From the NCBI GenBank assembly GCA_028826165.1, contig JAPDFW010000147.1, positions 680,501 to 744,500 of the forward strand: a stretch of 64,000 nucleotides of DNA, read 5' to 3'. Below the pieces are notes generated by a model. The model was not told the DNA's origin, ran no database searches, and saw only the letters and a program-made list of their open reading frames with translations. The DNA comes from Anaeramoeba ignava. Lineage: Eukaryota > Metamonada > Anaeramoebidae. A program made the translations under genes and the position numbers. This document shows positions 53,401-64,000 of the stretch, in pieces; positions within the stretch are counted from its first letter, which is position 1, and the number at the start of each line of letters is the position of its first letter.

Positions 53401-56400
53401 TTTTGATTTTGATTTTGATTTTGATTTTGATTTTGATTTAGATTTTGATTTTCATTTTGATTTTGATTTTGATTTGAATTTTGATTTTGATTTTGTTTTG
53501 AATTATTGATTTTCAATGAAGAAAATCCAATTGAACCTGGTGCATTTAATGGTATTGATTTTTCGCTCCATAATGAATCTAATGTTTTGATTTTGATATT
53601 CTTTGGATCAACAAGAAAAACACTTGAATATTTCTCAATATTATCTTTCCATTCATTTGAAAATGTTGGAATATTTTCTTCTTTTTTAAGTGATTTAATA
53701 TCATTTCCTCCTCCAATAGTTTTATTTGTTGATGAATTTTGATAAATAAGTGGAATTCCTGTTTTATTAACTAATAAAAACTTTGAAAATAAAACAATAC
53801 AACGACTTCCATATTCATCCAAAGTATTTTCAAATGAAAATGTAGCTTCATTTTTAAAAGCATCTTCAACAACAAAACTGGTAACTTCAAGTTTTGATGT
53901 TTCAGTATTAAGAATATCTCCTTGAGATTTTGTAAACTTGTCAATTTTGATTGAATAAGAAATATTCTTTGGTAATGGATTGACTTGATAAATTTCTGCT
54001 GTATCTTCAAAATTAAGTCTTGATGAAATTATTTTTCCAGTTCGAACATTTGAAACATTAAATGTTGTTGATTTTGTAAGAATATTTTCAATTATTAAAG
54101 GTGGTGATAATGTCATTTTCCAATATGTTCTTTCTTGCAATATTCTTTCATCTCGATGTTTTGAAATATTTAAAATAAAATAATAGGCTTCTTTTGTTCC
54201 TTGTTTAGTGTGATCACAATAAAGTGTAACTGATTCTGGTTTGAGATTGTTCATTTGGAATCTTGGTGGTCTTGCATCTTTTGAATAAGTTTGATTTGTG
54301 AAAATTCTACTGAAATGATGTTGTGGTTTTTTATCTGATTCTTGTTTGTTAAAATCAACATTTTGTAAAGAAAATTTTTGTTTTTTGGGTAATATTTCCA
54401 TTCCGATTGCTGCATGAAATTTACTTGGACGAACAGAAAATGTTCCGTTTTCAATATATTTAAATGGAACTGAAAACTCTTGTAAAGGACTGATATAATA
54501 TCTTAATGATTTTTCATCATCCATTTGCAAATACATTTCTAATGGTATTGATGTTCGATTTTCAATTAAAACTCCTGATGAAAATGTAAGAAGTTTGCTT
54601 CCGTTTTGTAATGTTATTGATGTGATTGCTTTTTGTGTAAAATTCTTGGTTCTATTGAGAATAAACACTCTTTTTTCAACTCGATCAAGAATAACAGAAT
54701 TTTTCCTGAAATTTGGATAATCAGGAAATCCAAAAGTGATTTTATGTTCATAAAAAGCGGAAATTTGAGGATTTCTTAATTGATTTGATTGTTTTGTTGA
54801 TTTATCAAATTTGAAAGGTTTTTTTTCTCCAGGATTAAGTTTCATTTTCTTATCTTTTCCATATACAATTTCAATATTTTCCAATGTATTATTTACAACC
54901 CAATAAGGATGGAAATTCGATTCTTTTTCAACTGCTGATTTACCATGAAATTCATCATTCAAAACTTTCATTGTTGAAGAGAGTGTTTTCATCATTGCTT
55001 CAGATAAATTTATGTTCAAAACATTTTGTGCTTTTAAGAAAATATCATATTTCTCTAATAATTCTGCTTTTTGAGCCTCAAGTTCAAATCTCCAAGGTTC
55101 AATTACTGGCTCCCAAACACCAACAAATTCATTAAAGTAATTTACTAAAATATCCATTCCTATTTTTGCTTGTAATTGTTTTGACCAATTTGAAAGATTT
55201 AAAACCATGTTTTGAATTAAGACTGAAAGAAGTGGTTGATTTTGATTTTCTCCAAAACAATCATCAAGTAAAAGAAGTTTGAATCCTGAACTTTTAAAAA
55301 CTAATTCCTCAGTTTGAATAGAATCTGTTTTAGGTCTTGTTTCCTTTTCAATTTGGATTCTATGAACTTTTTTTTCTTGTAAAACTTGAATATTTTCTTC
55401 TATTGGTTTAATTTCTTCAATTTTCTTTGGTTTTTGTTGCTTTTCAAGACTTTTATTAAGTTCTTTTGTAATATTATCAACTGTTTTCATTAGGAATTTG
55501 AAATCTTGATATGTAAACACAATATCAATCATTCCAAATTCAGTTTCAATTAAAGTATCAACCAATTCAGGGTTTTCTTTTTTGGGTGTCATTTTCATTT
55601 GTGCTGTAAGATTAAATGGATTAAGGATTAATTTTCCATAAGTTGCTTGTGTTTCAAGTGTTGAAGAGTATATTTTAATATCTTGCAATGCTGTGCGAAT
55701 TGTTTTAATTCCTTCATCAATATATTTGAACATTAAAGTTTGATGGAAAGTGAAAACAGTTGGATTTTTGTTTTGGAAATTATCAAGCATTATCAAATCA
55801 AGATTTCTTATTGTGGCTGAAAAATTAAGAGAAGGATTTTTTTGTTTCTTTTGATTTTCATCAATTTTTTCTTTCTTTTCTTCATTTTCATCAATTTTTT
55901 CTTTCTTTTCTTTTTGTTCATCAATTTTTTCTTTCTTTTCTTTTTGTTCTTCAATTTTTTTATTCTGTTCTTCATCAGAAACAAAGAAATCCATTAAAAA
56001 GAAGAAAACAGGCCAAATTGGAATAACTTGAAGTGAATGAAGTGATGCTATAATTTCTTTGTTTTGTTGAGAATCAATTTCAATGTTAATTTCCATTTGT
56101 TGTTCATAATTTTCTTGTGATTTTGAATTTGGTAACAAGAAATCTGAATGAAATATATTAAATCTTTTTGCTGTACAAGTTCCAATGATTTTAGAAAATT
56201 GAGTATTAAGTAATAAACTTGAATCTGTTTTCATTTTCAAATCAATCATAATATTATCAATATAAAATTTAGCAATTGATAATATTTTTTCTGCTGTTTG
56301 ATATTCAATTTCTGAATAAAAATCTCCTTCAATCAATTCCAATCCTAATTCTTCAAAACTCATTTTCACTTGAATATTTGTTTTTGGATTGGATTTTTCA

Positions 56401-59400
56401 TTAACATTATTATTATTATTTTCATTATTATTATTATTATTATTATTTTCAATAATTTTGGGTTCATTATCAGTTTGAATTTCAATTTTATCTGTTGGTT
56501 TTTTTGATTGAACATTTTCACTTAAATTTCCTGAAAGAGTTTGCAAGAATTTGATTATATTGATTTTTGTTTAATACTGTATTGATTTTTGTGCAATTTC
56601 CTTGAATTGATAATTGAGGAATTTCCAAATTTTGATTTTCTTCAAGAAGTCTATCAACTTGTAATAGAAGATCAACTGGAGGAATAATATATAAATAATC
56701 TTTTGTAGATGATAAATTTTTCCCACTTTCAATTTTCATTTTTTTCATATCAATTTTATAACAATCAATAATAGTAGTTTTATTTGTATCCCCAATTTTC
56801 ACGGTTTTAAAAGTGTTGGATGCAGTAAATGATTTCATTTGTGCAATTAAAATTGAATCTGAATTTGATTGTTGAGGAATAATTGCATAGAGACTTTGGA
56901 TATTGATATCAAATTTCATTAAAAGAGCTTGAACATGAACCAATTCTTGTTCCAAAGTATATTTTGCTAATTCTGTTAAATGCTGTTTTGTTTTTTGTAA
57001 TTCTTGACTCATTGAAAACATTTCATCAAAATATGTGATAATTTCAGAAAGAAAACGATATAAAAAGGTTGTTTTAACTCCACCAAGAGAAATAGAAATT
57101 GAAATATCATGCCCAGGATAAGAAGTATCATTTTTATCTTCAAATCTATCCATTTTAAATAGGAAAGGATCTTCATCAGCAAATTCCATAATTGATGGAT
57201 ATTTTTTGCCTTCTAAAGTTAAATCGTAAATATTCAATGCTCCCAGTTTTGCTTCTATATTTTGGATTGTATCTCGTGATTTATATCCAAATTCCATTTG
57301 TGAAGCTGAAAATTTTGCAATTCCATTTCCTTCTTTTGTAAGTGAAAAAGTGATTTCATTCATTTTTCCATTGATTTTTTGTTTGATAATTTTATTCTTA
57401 ATTTCTAGAATGATTATTTTTTCTTCCTTTTTTTCTTTCAACTTTTTATATTCTTTTTCTTTTTCTTTTTCTTTAATTCTTTTAATTTCCTTGTTTTCTT
57501 TTCTGTATCCATAATAAAAATCAATTAATTCTGTAACAGTTTCTCGATTTAAAAAAGCATGTAATTCATTCATTTCAATATTTATTTCTGAATCAATATC
57601 TTTAAAATGAGGAGAATTTCTTTTAACATTTTTCATTTCAAAAAGAATTAATTCTTTTTCCTTTTCATTTCCAATTGATGAAATTAAGTAATCTTTTTGA
57701 GGAATAAAAAGATCTTCAATATTAAATTCTAAAAAATAAAATTAAAAATTTAAATAAAAATTAAAATTTAAAATTAAAATTAATAATAACCTCCAATTTT
57801 CATTTTGATTTCATTATCATATGTTCTTTGTAAAAGATCTGCTTGAATATTATTGAGAATTAAATGTATTAAATCTTGTGGTTTTTCCAAATTTTTATCT
57901 TTAACTATTAAAAATGAAACTTTTGGAATTGAAAAATTTAATTGAAGTTGTTTATATTCAACAAGTTCAGAATAACCTTTGATTTCTTGTTGATTTGATT
58001 GTTCTTGATATTCTGAAATTGAATCAACAATTTCCTCAATTTTAGGAGAAAATTTTTTATGGGGATCATATTCAGCATGAATTTGATGTAATTGTTGTTG
58101 AGGTTGACTAACTGATTCTGTGATAACATCAATTAATTTCATTAAATGAATATATCTTGTTGTTGTTAAAAAGAATTTCATATCAGTAAGATGACCAGAA
58201 AGTCTAAAGAAATTAATTTTAAATTTATTTTAATTTTAATTTTAAATTTTAATTGAAATTTCTTTTGAAATTTTTACTTCATTTTTGTGTAATTTGGATC
58301 ATTTTGAATAATGCATAATTGTAAAACAAATTCAATATCAAAATCTTGAATAATTTGCAAATCTTTATATTTTACAAATTCTTCACGAGACGTAATTTCT
58401 TTCCAAACACTTCCATTATCAAAAAGTAAAGAATGAATATTTTCCAATTTAAGATTAAATTTATCATAATAATCATTTTCATCCTTTGTTTCCTTTTTAT
58501 CATCTTTTTTGCGATTTTGTTGAAGATCTGAATTCATAACCAAATGTCCAAGATCTAAAACCAGAAGTAAACCTTCAACTTTCTGGATATTTTCTGGGAT
58601 TAAAAACAAAGGAGCATACATATCCAAATGAAGATTAATTGTTTTGTGATTTTCAACTGCTTTTAATAATTGAGCTTTTTGAGCTTCTTTTATTGATTGT
58701 AATTGATCAAGAACTTGGTTTTCAATTTCTTGAATTGAGGAAAGATCTTGAATAGTGAAGAAATCTATTATTTCTTGAATAAATTTCATATTGTAAACAA
58801 CTTCCAAAGGTTTTATAGATAAATTCAAATCAACATCAGCAATTTTATCCAAAGGTTGAATTTCCATTTTGGCTTCAATAAAAGATTTATCTTTATTTCT
58901 ACTCTCTTCAAGTTGATAAATTTTAGGCATAGCAAGATTGGGAAATTTTGTTTTTTCACTCCAAAAATCATGAACAGAAAAAGATTGAAGTTTTGCTGAA
59001 ATTGTTTTCCAAGTATTTCTAAGAAGAATTTCACCTGAAAATCGAGAAACAACAATTTCTGTGATTTCTTTTGCAGGTTTTTGAATTTCCTGTTTTTTGA
59101 GTAAAGATAATTTTCCAGTTTTTAAACCAATAATTAATTTAATATTGATAAATTCTTCAGGAATTTTATCAGGTTCAATTTCATCCTTTTGATATCCAAT
59201 AGCTTCATAAATTTCCTTCATTTCTTCATCTGTTAATTTAACGTTTACGTTTTTGACTTCTTCTGAATCTTCAGCTTTTTCTTTTTTACCGAACAATCTT
59301 GACATCATTCCTTTCTTTTTTTGTTTTTGTTTGATTTCTTTCTTTTTTTGAGCAATTATTTTATCTCTTTCTTCTTTTTCTTTCATTCCTTCTTTTTCTG

Positions 59401-61338
59401 CAACTAATCGGAAGAAAATGATTGTTTCAAATGTGAGATCTTTTTCAATATCAAGGATTTTTGGTATTCTTCAGATTGTTTCCATTTTTGAGTGTTTTTA
59501 TAATCAAATTTTTTTTTCCATAAAGGAATGTATTTTTTTCTTAAATTTATTCTTTTTGTAAGTTCTTTCCAATCAAATAATGAGTTTCTTTCTTTGTAAT
59601 CAGAACCAGCAGAACGAAATATAAATCTCCACCATTGATTTGAGATGATTGTATTATCTTTTTTTGGGCGATATTTAGGTTTTAAGAATTTTCGATACTA
59701 AAAAATAAATAAACAATTTAAAATCAAATCAATTTTAATTTTGATTTTAATTTTAATTTTAATTTTAATTTTAATTTTAAATCTACTTTTTCTCCTCTCA
59801 TAAAAAATGTAAAATGTTCCATTAATTTAAGTATTGAACGATAATGTTCATCTTCAAGTCCAATAGAAATAACATGAAAATTTGTAATTGCATCAAATTT
59901 TGGAATAGTAAGTGAATCACCTTTTTTATAAGGTGTTTTCTTCATTCTTAGTTTTAAATCACCATCAACAGGATTTAAAATAAATTGATGTGGAGTATTT
60001 GATTTTGATCCTTTTTTTGGAAGAGTTTTCTGTAAAAAATCTGTTACTGATGAAGTTGATAAATCTTTAAGAGGTTCAGTATTTGTATCCCAATAAATTG
60101 AAAGATGTTTTAAATCAACAATTTTATTAAGAAATTCTGGATTATTTTCAACAAAAGCTGGTTTCCAATTTTCATCAGCACTTTGAGCTGTTATTGCATC
60201 AAGAGTAACACCCATAGCAAAAGGTTTCTAAAACAATTAAATTTAATTCAAATCAAATATTTAATTTTAATTTTAATCAAATATTTAATTCAAATCAAAT
60301 ATTTAATTTTAATTTTAATCAAATATTTAATTCAAATCAAATATTTAATTTTAATTTTAATCAAATATTTAATTCAAATCAAATATTTAATTTTAATTTA
60401 AATTTAATTTTAATTTTAATTTTAATTTAATTTTAATTTTAATTTTAATTTTAATTTTAATTTAATTTTAATTTTAATTTTATTTTAATTTTAACTTTAA
60501 TTTAATTTTAATTTTAATTTTAATTTTAATTTTAATTTTAATTTAATTTAATCCAAATCAAATATTTAATTTTAATTTTATTTTAATTTAATTTATTTTA
60601 ATATTTAATTTTAATTTTAATTCAAATCAAATATTTAATTCAAATCAAATATTTAATTTTAATCTAAATTAATTACTTTATCTATTTCACTTTCAAATCT
60701 AACATGAACATTGGAAATACTTATTTGTAAATTATCAATAATTTTCGCAATTAATTTTTCTGTAAAACCTGGATCATCACTTTCAGATTTTTTTGATTTA
60801 CTTTTTTTTAATTTTTCAGCTTCTTTATTTTGTTTCCAAATTTCATAAGCTTCAAGTTTTTTTTGTTTTGCTAATTCAAAGAAAGTTTCTTCTTTTTCTT
60901 TTTTATACTAAAAATAAAATTAAATTAAATAAGAAATTCGGAAAATTGTAAATTAAAATTAAATTAAAATTTACTTCTTTATATTCTTGTTGTCCAGCAA
61001 TTAAAAATATTTTATCAAGATTAACAATAACTGGTTTAGATTTTAAATTTTTCCAAGGAATTTCTAAATGTAAAGTTCCAAGAAAACCTTTTTAAAAAAA
61101 TTTCCAAAATTTTTTAATTTAAATTTTTAAATGGAAATTTTTTTGCTTGTTGAATAAAAAAACCTGATTTAACATAAATTGGTAAATTGAATCTATTTAA
61201 TGCATCTGGTTTTAATATTAAATTTTTCAAAACTACACTTCCTTTAAAAATAGAAAGTTTAAGTTTATTTTGATCAAGTTCTTCAATAAAATCTCCAAGA
61301 ATTTTATTTAAAACTGTTGCAACAATTTTTTGAAGCAT
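50484..61338 (-). CDS. VPS13: VPS13 bridge-type lipid transfer protein
   Basis: Nine exons: 61338-61164, 61087-60975, 60907-60677, 60227-59787, 59697-58278, 58203-57791, 57728-51577, 51447-50794 and 50704-50484, about 3270 residues, normal for VPS13. The start is the chorein domain (VLNKILGDFIEELDQNKLKL; FLGTLHLEIPWKNL). Exon 4 has PFAMGVTLDAI and the WDTNTEPL block. Exon 7 carries the VAB region. Exon 8 has the conserved C-terminus (GVIEFFHEPAKGIVHSPGDF; VGKGFTALTLDDEY), and the last exon a PH-like end. VPS13 moves phospholipids between organelles at contact sites. The frame is broken by single bases near 59470 (one missing), 56535 (one extra) and 52460 (extra A in an A8 run). Homology continues across each, so these are sequencing indels or recent decay. 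Confidence 0.93.
51500..51536 (-). other. Imperfect inverted repeat in VPS13 intron 7
   Basis: AAAAAGTTGGAAC and GTTCAACTTTTT flank a ~17-base T-rich spacer inside the intron 51448-51576. The arms are complementary except for one bulged G. Its transcript could form a hairpin. A similar TTTTTTG(T/C)TAGTTCAA string occurs in the intron at ~21655 of the PH/coiled-coil gene. Function unknown. Confidence 0.45.
53345..53500 (-). repeat. (CAAAAT)n coding repeat, Gln-Asn tract in VPS13
   Basis: Hexamer array in frame encoding a ~50-residue Gln-Asn prion-like tract within the VAB region of VPS13. Neighbouring Glu-Asn and Glu-Lys tracts (53030-53110, 55855-55970) are similar expansions. They probably sit in surface loops. 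Confidence 0.85.
60228..60676 (-). repeat. AT-repeat intron 3 of VPS13 with a ~42-bp higher-order unit
   Basis: Between exons 3 and 4. The right part holds about four copies of a ~42-base unit combining AAATATTTGATTTGAATT and AAAATTAAAATT on the coding strand; the rest is AAAATT and AAATTA repeats. Donor GTAATTAATTTAG, acceptor TTGTTTTAG. Confidence 0.8.
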
Positions 61339-61510
61339 TTTTTATTAAAAAATGAAAAGAAAAAAAATGAAATTTTTATTTTTGAATTTTATTTTTGAAT
61401 TTTTTTTTAGATTTGAAAAAAAAAATCTATTTAAAATTGTCCCGAAAAAGAAAAAAAAAATATTAACGGAATAAAAAGAAAAAAAAAAAGAAAAAAGTGG
61501 AACGAAAAAA

Positions 61511-64000
61511 TTAAAAATGTTTGACTTGATCAATTTCTTTTGTAGAAGTAAGAATCTTTGATAACTGTTGATTAGCAGCATTTTCAAAATCTAATTGAGT
61601 AACAATTCTATTTGGATCATTTCTTAAAGCAGCTCTAGAACAAGCAAGAATAACTGCACTTTTAATATGACTTCCAGAAAATTGAAAATCAGAAGCAAGT
61701 TTAACAAAATCGATATTTTTATCAAGAGGAACAAGAGGAGGAATATGAGATCGCCAAATTTTCTCGCGGAGATTCTTTGAAGGAATATTGAATTCAATGA
61801 CATATTTCATTCTTCTAAAAAACGCATTATCGATAATATCCGGAAGATTTGAACATAAAATAACGAGACCAGAGAAATGCTCTATATGATATAAAAGAAG
61901 ACCGATATCGATATTAGAATATCTATCTGTCGAAGACTTTGTGGATTGCATTCGAGCGCCGAAAAGACCCTCGGCTTCATCAAAAACGAGGATTGAATCA
62001 TTTTTTTCAGACTCCTCAAAAAGAAAGTCAATTCGTTTTGAAGTGTCACCAACAAATTTTGATAGGAGTTCTGCAGAGTTAATGATCTGCAGGGATTTTC
62101 CAGTTTCAAATGCGATGGCTTCGCATGTAAGTGTCTTTCCAGTTCCAGGAGGTCCATATAAGAGTACAGGAGTTCCTTTTCGGAATCCCTTGTTTTGGTG
62201 AAATCCCCAGTTATTGAGAACTAGTCTTGCCTTCTCTGAGTTGATGATCTCACGCACCTCCTCAAGCTTATCATCTTCCAATGCAAGAAATTCGATCCCA
62301 TGTTTCGGAATCACTTTTCGATGAAGATTACTACTCACAAGTTGTCCACGAATTTGCATCTCTGCTCCTTGTTTTAAGTCTTCTTGTGTCACCTTTAGCT
62401 TCTCCATTCCTTCCCGCGCAATCGCTAAAGACAATGCTGCTATGATTGCGTTTTTGATAAATCCTCCTGTTAGTTCATATTTCATTGAAAGTTCTAAAAT
62501 GTCAACATTTTTGGAAATTTCAAGATTTTTTGGTAAATGTGTTTTCCATATTTTTTCCCGTAAAAAAGGATCAGGTTTCCCGAATTCTATTGCAATCGTG
62601 ATTCTTCTGTGCATTGCTTCGTCAAGATCTTGTGGGCGATTTGTGGCTAAAATGATGATCCCATCGAAGCGTTCAATTTCCGTTAAAAGCATGCTTATTT
62701 TGGATTGATAATGAGATCTTGTTTCAAAAATTGCTTCACATTCGTCAAAGAAAAGTAATGATTGTTGAACTTTGGCTTCACGGAAAATGTATCGGAATGC
62801 TGCAGCTCCTTGAATTCCTTGTAATTTAGGAAAGTTGATTAACATGATTTTTTTTTTGAGAGCATTTCCAAGAGCATTTGCCATCATTGTCTGAATTTTT
62901 AAATTGAATTTTAATATAAATTTTAATATGAATTTTTTATATAAATTTTTAATATAAATTTTAAATTGAATTTTTATATAAATTTTTAATTGAATTTTTA
63001 AATAATTTTTTAAATAATTTTTATATTAAATTTTTAAATTAATTTTAATATTGAATTTTTATATTAATTTTATATTAATTTTATTAACCTTTCCAGTTCC
63101 AGATGGCCCATAAAAAAGCATCACAATCCCACTTGAATGAGAAATAACCTCTTCAAAATTTAATTTTTTCTTAAATTTTTGAAAATTATCATAATCCATA
63201 ACAGTTGACATTATAAGTTCCTTTTGCTCTTTTGGAAGAATAACATTATCAATTGAGACTTTACTTGTATAAAGATGAGAGCCTTCAACAAGCTCATCAA
63301 CTTCTGTATCTAAACCCAAAATAAAATCCATCATTCTCCAGTCTAATTTAACACTTAATTCATTGAAATCAGAATTAAATCCAAAATTTGATCCAACAAC
63401 AATTCCATCAGAAATCAATTTAGAGCTTTTATAAAAATACTTGCGCGCAGAAAGTTGTGTTTCAAGATCGGATGTGAACTTTCCTATAATGTCCACTGCT
63501 TGAATCCTACCTCGGCTATAATCCGAGTTGAGATACTCACTTGCAATCGAAAGAATAATATTCACTTCAACTTCTGAAAGTTTTCTTGCTTCTGCTAATC
63601 GGAAAATTCTAGGCATCCATTTGCCTTCCTTTTTCGTCAATTCTAATCTTTTCTCGCATCTTTTGCGAAGTAATTTTTCCCGAATAATATTATCTCGAAG
63701 AGATACTTCGATATGAACACTTGATGAATATCGCGCTGATTGATCTTTTTGTCGCATGTCTTCTTGGATTCGTGAAGTTATTTTCATCCATTCAAATTTA
63801 TCAGTTAAAAACTCCAAATCAGTTGTATAAGGTTTTAATTGTTCTTCTTGATCAGAATTATTTCCATTAATTTCATCTTCTTTTTCATTTAAATTTCCAT
63901 TTGAATTTTCATTTGAATCTTCTTTTGTTTTTTTTCCATTTAATTGATTTGTTTTTTCTTGATTGACTTGTTCAGTAATAAAATCAAAAGCATCACTATC
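61511..64000 (-). CDS. Tandem AAA+ ATPase, 5' end outside the window
   Basis: Two exons are visible: 64000-63089 (open through the edge) and 62890-61511; at least 763 residues. An Asn/Glu-rich N-terminal segment and a ~200-residue helical region precede two AAA modules. D1 has Walker A GPSGTGK, with the intron exactly between this Lys and the following Thr, Walker B LLFFDECEAIF and ATNRPQDLD. D2 has GPPGTGKT, Walker B ILVFDEAEGLF and SNLPDIID. Both Walker B motifs keep the acidic pair, so both modules look active. The order resembles classical double-AAA unfoldases, but the family (Cdc48, Pex1/6, NSF or a bacterial-type AAA) cannot be fixed. D2 is richer in G/C and has no low-complexity inserts, unlike its neighbours. 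Confidence 0.85.

Noticed and set aside
1-64000. Bacterial operons, ribosome binding sites, insertion sequences or rRNA genes
   Set aside because: Splice sites, eukaryote-specific families and base composition argue against a prokaryote. I found no transposase, tRNA-like or rRNA-like stretch, though a tRNA scan was not possible.
1-64000. Ciliate-type recoded genetic code
   Set aside because: TAA ends most genes, and the predicted stop of the DH-PH-FYVE gene (TGA), NOP53 (TAG) and p47 (TGA) show all three codons ending genes at conserved C-termini.

Overview
This is nuclear DNA from a eukaryotic microbe: very AT-rich, with GT-AG introns, long A/T-only tandem repeats, and TAA, TAG and TGA all apparently used as stops (standard code). 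Three features point to an anaerobic metamonad-type protist. First, glucose-6-phosphate dehydrogenase is fused to 6-phosphogluconolactonase in the domain order known from Giardia and Trichomonas. Second, there are multicopy RCC1-BTB and ankyrin-BTB genes of the kind abundant in Anaeramoeba. Third, a TCA-centred initiator-like box lies just upstream of almost every start codon. The assignment to Anaeramoeba is inference; I could not search a database.

Layout. 0-9.5 kb: a tandem array of three RCC1-BTB genes (one broken by two frameshifts), then an ankyrin gene whose double-BTB tail is out of frame. 9.6-23 kb, minus strand: a UBAP1-like ESCRT-I subunit, the G6PD::6PGL fusion with a ~1.9 kb repeat intron, a penicillin-acylase-family Ntn hydrolase, and a six-exon PH-like/coiled-coil protein. 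23-33.3 kb: a coiled-coil gene with a ~2 kb intron, a large intact ankyrin-double-BTB gene and a fourth RCC1-BTB gene. 33.5-42 kb: TOM22-like import receptor, NOP53, a seven-exon double-PH protein, and a p47/Shp1-type Cdc48 cofactor. 42-50 kb: an 11-exon DH-PH-FYVE Rho exchange factor, MMS19 and a small four-TM protein. 50.5-61.3 kb: VPS13 (nine exons, three single-base frame breaks). 61.5-64 kb: a double AAA ATPase that runs off the right edge.

How they relate. The conserved genes form a set of endomembrane and organelle functions: ESCRT-I (UBAP1-like), lipid transfer (VPS13), Cdc48 adaptor (p47), Rho/phosphoinositide signalling (DH-PH-FYVE and PH proteins), mitochondrion-related import (TOM22-like), cytosolic Fe-S targeting (MMS19), ribosome assembly (NOP53) and the oxidative pentose phosphate pathway. 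They are intron-rich. The RCC1-BTB and ANK-BTB genes are intronless, share a C-terminal double-BTB module and a start-proximal leader, differ in their N-terminal repeat domain, and show mosaic copies and frame breaks. They are the most dynamic part of the window and the best candidate for a little-described system.

Many exons are short and were assembled here by matching reading phase, GT-AG ends and family homology. Splice coordinates are therefore predictions, and the small frame breaks could be sequencing indels in homopolymers.
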